From Diadophis punctatus similis (lineage: Eukaryota; Chordata; Lepidosauria; Squamata; Dipsadidae), in NCBI GenBank assembly GCA_023053685.1, contig JALIGW010000003.1, positions 143,608,508-143,672,507 of the forward strand: 64,000 nucleotides of DNA, given 5' to 3'. The position numbers were made by a program, and so were the translations under genes. The notes under the pieces were generated by a model. The model saw only the letters and a list, made by a program, of their open reading frames with translations. It was not told where the DNA came from and did no database searches. Below are positions 58,462 through 64,000 of the stretch, piece after piece. Position 1 is the first letter of the stretch. Every line of letters begins with the position of its first letter.

Positions 58462-58908
58462 TGAAATAATGAAATAATAAAATAAAATAAAATAAAATAA
58501 AATAAAATAAAATAAAATAAAATAATAAAATAAAATAAAATAAAATAAAATAAAATAAAATAAATTAAAATAAAATAAAATAAAATAATAATAAAATAAA
58601 ATAAATAAAATAAAATAAATAAAATAATAAAATAAAATAAAATAAAATAATAAATAAAATAAAATAAAATAAAATAAAATAAAATAAAATAAAATAAAAT
58701 AAAATAAAATAAAATAAAATAAATAAAATAAATAAATAAAATAAAATAAAATAAAATAAAATAAAATAAAATAAAATAATAAAATAAAATAAAATAAAAT
58801 AAAATAAAATAAAATAAAATAAAATAAAATAAAATAAAATAAAATAAAATAAAATAAAATAAAATAAAATAAAATAAAATAAAATAAAATAAAATAAAAT
58901 AATAATAA
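58462..58908. repeat. Long (AAAAT)-type microsatellite
   Basis: About 447 bp of AAAAT units with scattered AAT and AAAT variants. It is the longest simple array in the window. The overlapping 183-codon minus frame of F, I, L and Y is an artefact. Confidence 0.97.
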
Positions 58909-60770
58909 CCATCTGTGTTTGAGTCAGTTCCAAGATGGAGGTAGGGAAGGACTTCTCCAAGTCTCACTCAGGTTGATGCAGAACGGCTGACTTGAATTGC
59001 AATGTTCATACATACTTCAGTCTCTCCTTGATAAACTGTACTGTGACTAAAGTCTGCTTCACCTTTCTACCTGGACTGTTCTGCAGTGTTTTCCTATGTA
59101 ACTCTGTTCCCTGCCTCCCAATGGAAATCAGTAGACTGGATTACCTTGTGGAGCTGGTTAACTCACAAAGCTCTTTGTGCTTTGTTTCATTTTTGGCACA
59201 CATTATTACTACCTGCAGTGGCCAAATGAAGTCTTAAAGCATTAAGACTTGAATATCCACCCATTTTAAAAGGGCTGAATTTAACATGTTATAAAGTCCT
59301 TTCCAGCTACGCTATTAGCAATGAGTGAATGTGCAGTCGCACAGGCAGACCAATCTGCATATATTTCTCTGTTTTTCTTTAATTTTAAAGGGGCAGCACT
59401 CACACCCCAGTGGGGAGAAATAAATCAAGAAGTGGCCTTCTCAGCATTCAGCCAGGGTAGACATTTCATGTTCAATGTCAGTGTGAACGATGTATTCATT
59501 ATTTCTTTTTGTACACATGGATTTTCATTTTGTTTCCTCCCTTTTTTCTTTATTTTGTATTTTAATTTTGGAAATAAAAAATAAAAGTAAAATTAAAAAG
59601 TTGCTTTCTCTAATCACGTCTACCACTGTTCATCTCTTGGCCAAAGCTACTATAAAGTAGAAACATGCTATTTTTTTTAATTCTCTGGGCATTCGTGCCC
59701 CATATATTGTAACTTGAGTTACTAGACTCCAAGGGAGAAACCTGCTGTTTCCTCAAAATAAGGAATGAATTCCCTCTTGCCTGCTGGAGAGGAAAAGGCT
59801 AAAGGACCTAAACTTCAATTGCTGGCATCAGGGATCCCTGGTATCAGGGATGTCCATAGGACAGAGTTTAAAAAGACAAGGCAGTGGTGAAGCCCATAAA
59901 ACAATTGACTCCTTTGAACTGTGCTTTGTGGACATCCCTGATACTCAAAAGGCTCTTGATTGTCAGGTCCGCCCTCTTTGTTTTGGTGCCTCGCTGGCAT
60001 CCTGCAATCAAAGACTGGGGGGATGAATAAATGGGTAATAAACCTGTGTTAATATGTGATGGGAAATAGGGAGGGGGAAATGACAGTTGAGGAAGACCAG
60101 GATTCTTTGAAGCAGTTCATGCCAATCTTCAAGGACGTTGATGGAGAAGCTGGGAAAGGAATGGTGATTGCTCCAAACACCGGATGCTCCCAAAACACCT
60201 AGAAGCCAGCTCATTGGATGGCATTGGTCTGAATAAGAGGGGTGGGATGGATCAATGGGAAAAGTCTGTATGCTTTCACGTGGGAAATTCAGTTCTACTG
60301 TAGCAGTTCTACACTGCATCCAAAATATTTTAGTAAAAGAACCTATCATTTCAACTAAATGGAGCCGAGGGTCTTTCTTTTCTAAAGAATCAGACTGGGC
60401 AGGTTTGACAGTAGCAAAGTAAAACAATAGAATCTTGGAAGCCTGTCCAAGTTTCTCACGGTCCCACTTTATGGTATACCACATTAATATGGGATTGTTT
60501 CAAGTATCTTTCTCAGCCTTTCCACTTTCTCGGAGCTGATCTCTCTTTTTTTCTGAAATTCCCCCTGTAGTAGTTCTCTTACTTTCCCTAGAACCACAGT
60601 CAGTTCTACATTCCTTTATACCTTGCAAGATGGCTTGAAGGAGCTGGTGTCAACGGCCATCTTCCTTTGGTCTGTCTGATATTTGGCTTCTGATCCTGGC
60701 AACTGCATTTCTGTTTCCCATCTCTCTCCTTAAAGGCCTTCTCAGCATATCAAGCATCACTTAAAATGCA
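58909..60770. other. Unrecognised interval
   Basis: The interval contains an imperfect inverted pair near 59840-59945 (atcagggatgtccataggac against gtggacatccctgatac). It also has a 158-codon minus-strand open frame at 60484-60008 with no motif I recognise. No transposon ends were located. Confidence 0.45.
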
Positions 60771-61064
60771 ACCATTGCTAAGGTGACCAGACGTCCCGAT
60801 TTTGGCGGGACAGACCCGCTTTTTCATGATTTGTCCCGTGTCCCGCCCGTCCTCTAAAAAGTCCCGATTTTTTGAAAGAATGCACGACTAGGGCATTCTT
60901 TCAAAAAATCGGCCTGAAAGGGTGGCGTGCGAGATTGGGGGGAGGAGTTAAACTTTCAGCGGGCACTGGAGGGCGGTGAAGAGGCGCCTGATGCAGCCCC
61001 ACCCTCTCAAAACGGCCGGCGTCGCGGTGGGCGGGGCGGCCCGAGGGAAGGAATTGCATCCAAG

Positions 61065-61322
61065 ATGGCCCTCGGGCCGGCGCTGGCTCAGCCGGCCGGG
61101 GCCGCCGCCGCAGCCTTCCCGCCACCAGGGCAGCCGGGACTGGGGGCCCAGCTGCAGGGGCAGCAGCAGCAGCAGCAGCAGGCCTCTCAGCTCGGGCCGG
61201 CCGTGGGCAGCGTTGGCGGCGGGCGGGCGTCCCACGTTGTTGACTCCTCCGGCGGCGGCTGGAAGCTGGGGGGAGGGGGAAGGGAGGCTGCTCCTCCTCT
61301 CCTTCCCCCGCCCCATCCCTAG
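61065..61322 (+). other. First-exon-like open frame in hAT cargo
   Basis: From ATG 61065 (context caagATGG) the frame reads MALGPALAQPAG, an alanine-rich stretch, then GAQLQG followed by seven glutamines, and stays open to 61322. The alanine/proline-rich start and (CAG)n run resemble the N-terminus of many vertebrate nuclear regulators. I do not recognise the gene, and GC-rich DNA gives long open frames by chance. The frame can also be extended upstream to an ATG at 60927. No transcript support is available. Confidence 0.25.
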
Positions 61323-61474
61323 CCCCGCCCTCGGAGGCGCCGCTGCTGTTGGGAGGGGTGAGGGATGAGGAGCCGGCAGCGCAAACAGCCCTTCCTCGTC
61401 CCCCTCCCCTTTCTTCCCCCCGTCGCCTCGCTGCCGCCGTTGCCCTGGGGCCGGGCGGGTGACCGGGAGACCGC

Positions 61475-61747
61475 GGCGCTTGGATGCTTGGAGCAGGTAA
61501 GCTTCCGGCTGCCTCCTTTCCCCGTCTCCGCCTCCCGTTCGTTGCTTGCCAGCCCGGCCGAAGGGGAGGCGGGAGGCGAGGAAAGGCCTCCCGAAGGGGA
61601 GGCGGGCTCCCGAAGGGGAGGCGGGAGGCCTTTCCTCGCCTCCTGCCTCCCCTTTGGCCGGGCTGGCAAGCAACGAACGGGAGGCGGAGACAGGGAAAGG
61701 AGGCAGCCGGCAGCTTACCTGTTGCGAGCTCCAGGCATCCAAGCGCC
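61475..61747. repeat. GC-rich inverted repeat inside hAT cargo
   Basis: The left arm begins ggcgcttggatgcttgg and the right arm ends ccaggcatccaagcgcc, with about 115 bp of near-complementary sequence each and a short loop near 61593-61615. Each arm carries a splice-donor-like CAG|GTAAGC: plus strand at 61494-61502 and minus strand at about 61720-61713. Confidence 0.8.
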
Positions 61748-61797
61748 CTCCCCCCTCCCCCCCCACCTGGACGCCGACTTTTGCTATTTTGCCCTCT

Positions 61798-61825
61798 GCG
61801 CATGCGCAGCGTTCTGCGCATGCGC
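61798..61825. promoter_or_regulatory. Paired NRF1-type palindromes
   Basis: GCGCATGCGC occurs at 61798-61807 and 61816-61825, eight bases apart, in the terminal region shared with the element at 15476. Identical arrangement in both copies means the pair belongs to the transposon and not to the cargo. Confidence 0.5.
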
Positions 61826-61909
61826 AGAAGGCAAAACAAATGGCGCCCAGGCGGGCCCGCCCCCCCCGTCCCGCCTAAAAAAAAAAAATCTGGTCACTTT
61901 AACCATTGC

Positions 61910-62449
61910 AGTAAATCTGACTGAATGTGGAAGCCATTTTTGAATTATAATTCTACATAAAGGCTTGTACTACATCCAAAATGTGTGTTTCTCTTAATAG
62001 AAAATCTTTATTGTTCAGACAGATGACTGTAATTCTTAACTTCATTTTAATGATTTATGCTTCGTTGACAACTATTATAGATAGGCATATATTGCTTGTA
62101 TCTTGACAAAGATGAATAGTTTTTAAAATTATACAGTTATTTACTGAAGCTAATCAATGGAGCATTGAACATTTTAACCTAATTCTACAGTGTATATACA
62201 TTACCTATTTATCTACTTGATCTAGTTTGTTCTTTGTTTTTCCTTCTCCCCCTCTTTCCCCTCCTTTTTCAAAATGCTTAAAAACAAATTTTAATAATCA
62301 GAACAAAGGCACAGGAAAGACTTTATCCACTCAGTGCAGTGCTCAGCAGCAAAGGAAACAATCGTCTATGTTAGCAAATAAATGCAGGTACCCAAGTCCC
62401 ATCTAACATTATCTGTTTAGCCTTCATCAAATGCTAATTTTCGAGGATG
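61910..62449. other. No recognisable feature
   Basis: No supported feature. Confidence 0.5.
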
Positions 62450-62457
62450 CTCCAAAG

Positions 62458-62768
62458 CAGGGGTTTCAAACTCGATTTCATTCAGGGCTGCATCAGGGTT
62501 GTATTTGACCTCGGGGAGCCAGAGTGGGTGTGGCCAGGGTGGGCGTGGCCAACTCAACGTTACTCGTGTGATCAAATGCCACTTTTGCTAGTAGTTTGTT
62601 TTGGTAGCACTCTGCCAGTGAAAACGGAACTCATGAGGGCTGCACGCAGCCTTCCCGGGTTCCGTTTTCCCTGGCAGAGGCATTGCAGGCCGATCCTTCA
62701 CTGTTTCCAGGGTGGCCCCACGGACCAGATCCAAGCACCCTCCATGGGCTTTGAGTTTGACACCCCTG
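62458..62768. mobile_element. hAT miniature element (CAGGGGTTTCAAACTC type)
   Basis: The element starts CAGGGGTTTCAAACTCG and ends GAGTTTGACACCCCTG, with clear inverted repeats. The flanking 8-mers are ctccaaag (62450-62457) and ccctaaag (62769-62776), two mismatches. 'gggtgtggccagggtgggcg' lies near the left end. It is non-coding. Confidence 0.82.
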
Positions 62769-62803
62769 CCCTAAAGTACAGAGGTGGTCATTACTTATTT
62801 ATT

Positions 62804-63164
62804 TATTTTTCGGAGTATAAGACCCACCTTTCCCCCCCTAAAAGAGGCTGAAATTTTGAGTGCGTCTTATACTCCGAATGTAGCTTTTATTAAGCTTTTT
62901 TCAGCCCTAACAAGGTGCTAACGAGTGCATCCCCACCTTGCTGGCCTTTCGAAAAGCCATTAAGACATGGCTCTTCCTGCAGGCAGGGTTCTGAGACAAT
63001 TTTACATCTGAGGTCTCCCCCATGTATGTATGGTATTGTGTGTCTTTTTTAAAAACTTTTTAAAATTGTTTTTAATGATTTTATTGTTTGGTGTTCTCTA
63101 AAATGCTGTACACCGCCCTGAGTCCTTAGGGAGTAGGGTGGCATAGAAGAATTCCCAAATAAAA

Positions 63165-63243
<79 letters not shown>

Positions 63244-63611
63244 ATCTTCTGTGCTTTGCTAGCAAGCAATCGTCTGCCTTTTTTTCCAGCCCTAATGAGG
63301 TGCTAATGAGTGAAGCGATCTTCCGTGCTTTGCTAGTGAAGCGATCTTCCCTTTGCCTGCGTTTCTCATTGTTTCTCTCTCTGAAGAGAGAGAGAGAAGT
63401 GAAGTGTTTTGGAAACTGTTTTTTATCCCCAACCAGGGGATAAAAAGCAAACATGCATGCTCAAAACCAGCAAATTAATGTGCTGAAGCTGACTAGACTG
63501 AGGACTAGCCAGATGAATACGCGGTAGGCAAATTATTTTTTCCCTATTTTCTTCTCAAAAAACCAAGGTGCGTCTTATACTCCGTTGCGTCATTTACTCC
63601 GAAAAATACGG
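62804..63611. mobile_element. TA-flanked inverted-repeat element, split by a LINE
   Basis: The left end TATTTTTCGGAGTATAAG lacks the first CCG. The right end CCGAAAAATACGG is intact and followed by TA (63612-63613). Interior 'gaagcgatcttccgtgcttt' units resemble the internal repeats of the copy at 36918. A LINE-B interrupts it at 62926-63244. Confidence 0.72.
62926..63244 (+). mobile_element. LINE-B inserted in a TIR element
   Basis: The coding tail 'gctggcctttcgaaaagcca' and 'taagacatggctcttcctgc' are followed by the untranslated region ending gggtggcatagaagaa and an (AATA)n array of about 90 bp (63155-63244). Confidence 0.78.
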
Positions 63612-63780
63612 TATACACTACTTACAAATTACAAAGTGCTTTATAAAAAAATATTCAACCAATGAAAATAAAATAAAATAATAAAATGCAACAAGGAAAG
63701 TTATAGAACAGGCCCCTGCTCATGAAAATATTTCCCAGACTATGGTATTTCATGTGGGTCTTTTTTCCATAAAATCATTC

Positions 63781-63860
63781 AGAATAACAGAATGACAATG
63801 TTGGAAGGGACCTTGGAGGTCTTCTAGTCCAGCACCCTGCTCATGCAGGAAACCCTATAT
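63781..63860 (-). mobile_element. CR1 LINE 3' tail
   Basis: 'gttggaagggaccttggagg' then 'cttctagtccagcaccctgc' is the CR1 tail in reverse. It is interrupted by the hAT that starts at 63861. Confidence 0.82.
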
Positions 63861-64000
63861 CCGTGATGGTGAACCTATGGCAAGGGTGCCTCAAGTGGCA
63901 CGTGGAGCCATATCGGTGGGCATGCAAACTCAGGTCTAGCGCGCATGCGCACGCTGGCCAGCTGATTTTTGGGCCTTCTGGGCCCACTAGGAGTTGGAAA
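63861..64000. mobile_element. hAT miniature element (hAT-C), runs off the window
   Basis: The left end CCGTGATGGTGAACCTATGG and 'gtggcacgtggagccatatc' match the element at 25802. The right end lies beyond the window, so the duplication cannot be checked. Both copies of this family here inserted in CR1 tail sequence. Confidence 0.75.

Larger units (their letters stand above)
60779..61901. mobile_element. hAT element with CpG-rich cargo (hAT-B copy 2)
   Basis: The 1123-bp element starts TAAGGTGACCAGACGTCCCG and ends TCTGGTCACTTTA. A perfect 8-bp duplication, accattgc, flanks it (60771-60778 and 61902-61909). About the first 105 bp and last 165 bp match the ends of the element at 15476-16664, and the interior does not. 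The interior is strikingly GC- and CpG-rich, in sharp contrast to the AT-rich flanks. It holds an ATG with purine context and a glutamine run at 61065, several splice-donor-like sites and a 270-bp inverted repeat. No transposase is present. I infer capture of host promoter and first-exon DNA; an alternative is a tandemly rearranged hAT interior of high GC. Confidence 0.88.

Noticed and set aside
60901..61839. 312-codon minus-strand open frame
   Set aside because: It runs through the GC-rich hAT cargo, where stop codons are rare, crosses the inverted repeat and has arginine/proline low-complexity composition. Several overlapping frames are equally open.
60779..61901. A resident CpG-island promoter of a gene in the window
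   Set aside because: The block is bounded exactly by inverted ends with a perfect 8-bp duplication, and no exons follow on either strand.

Overview
This is vertebrate, almost certainly squamate and most likely snake, non-coding DNA. The evidence is the repeat set: CR1 and L2-like LINE tails, an L1 of the squamate type, a BovB-type tail, tRNA-derived SINEs, long (AATAG), (AATA), (AAAAT) and (GATA) microsatellites, and many hAT miniature elements including SPIN-type copies. I recognise no host protein-coding exon, rRNA, tRNA gene or CRISPR array. The long open frames are either fragments of transposon proteins or translations of simple repeats. The window reads as an intergenic or intronic region.

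Layout. 0-10 kb: an old CR1 fragment, an L2-like LINE tail with an (AATAG)n array, a palindromic hAT miniature, a CR1, a SINE, a LINE tail with a tetranucleotide array and a decayed Tc1-like transposon. 10-20 kb: a (GATA)n array, a solo LTR, a SINE, a long CR1 fragment, then a hAT nested in another hAT (15113-16746) whose inner member carries CpG-rich cargo, and further hAT miniatures. 20-34 kb: a SINE, LINE-in-LINE nesting, the first SPIN chimera (24721-25204), a hAT inserted in CR1, and large (GAGAA), (TA) and (CT) arrays. 34-46 kb: more hAT miniatures, L1 and RTE-type fragments, Penelope-like repeats with hammerhead-like cores, a second solo LTR, the second SPIN chimera (44018-44512) and a 567-bp mariner hairpin. 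46-60 kb: a broken L1 ORF2 on the minus strand, more Penelope-like repeats, SINEs nested in a terminal-inverted-repeat element, and a 447-bp (AAAAT)-type array. 60-64 kb: a second CpG-rich cargo-bearing hAT (60779-61901), another hAT, a TA-flanked element split by a LINE, and a hAT running off the end.

The most unusual content is the hAT population. At least fourteen copies have 8-bp target-site duplications that can be read directly. One group (15476-16664 and 60779-61901) has the same two ends but unrelated GC-rich interiors, as expected if a non-autonomous hAT captures host promoter or first-exon DNA. Its shared end carries a pair of perfect GCGCATGCGC palindromes, the core of the NRF1 site. 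A second group keeps an AG|GTAAG-type splice-donor sequence just inside one end. A third is a SPIN element fused to half of a second-group element, found twice with different target duplications, so the chimera itself moved.

All family assignments come from reading terminal sequences, duplications and translated motifs by eye. Divergences, copy numbers and family names were not computed.
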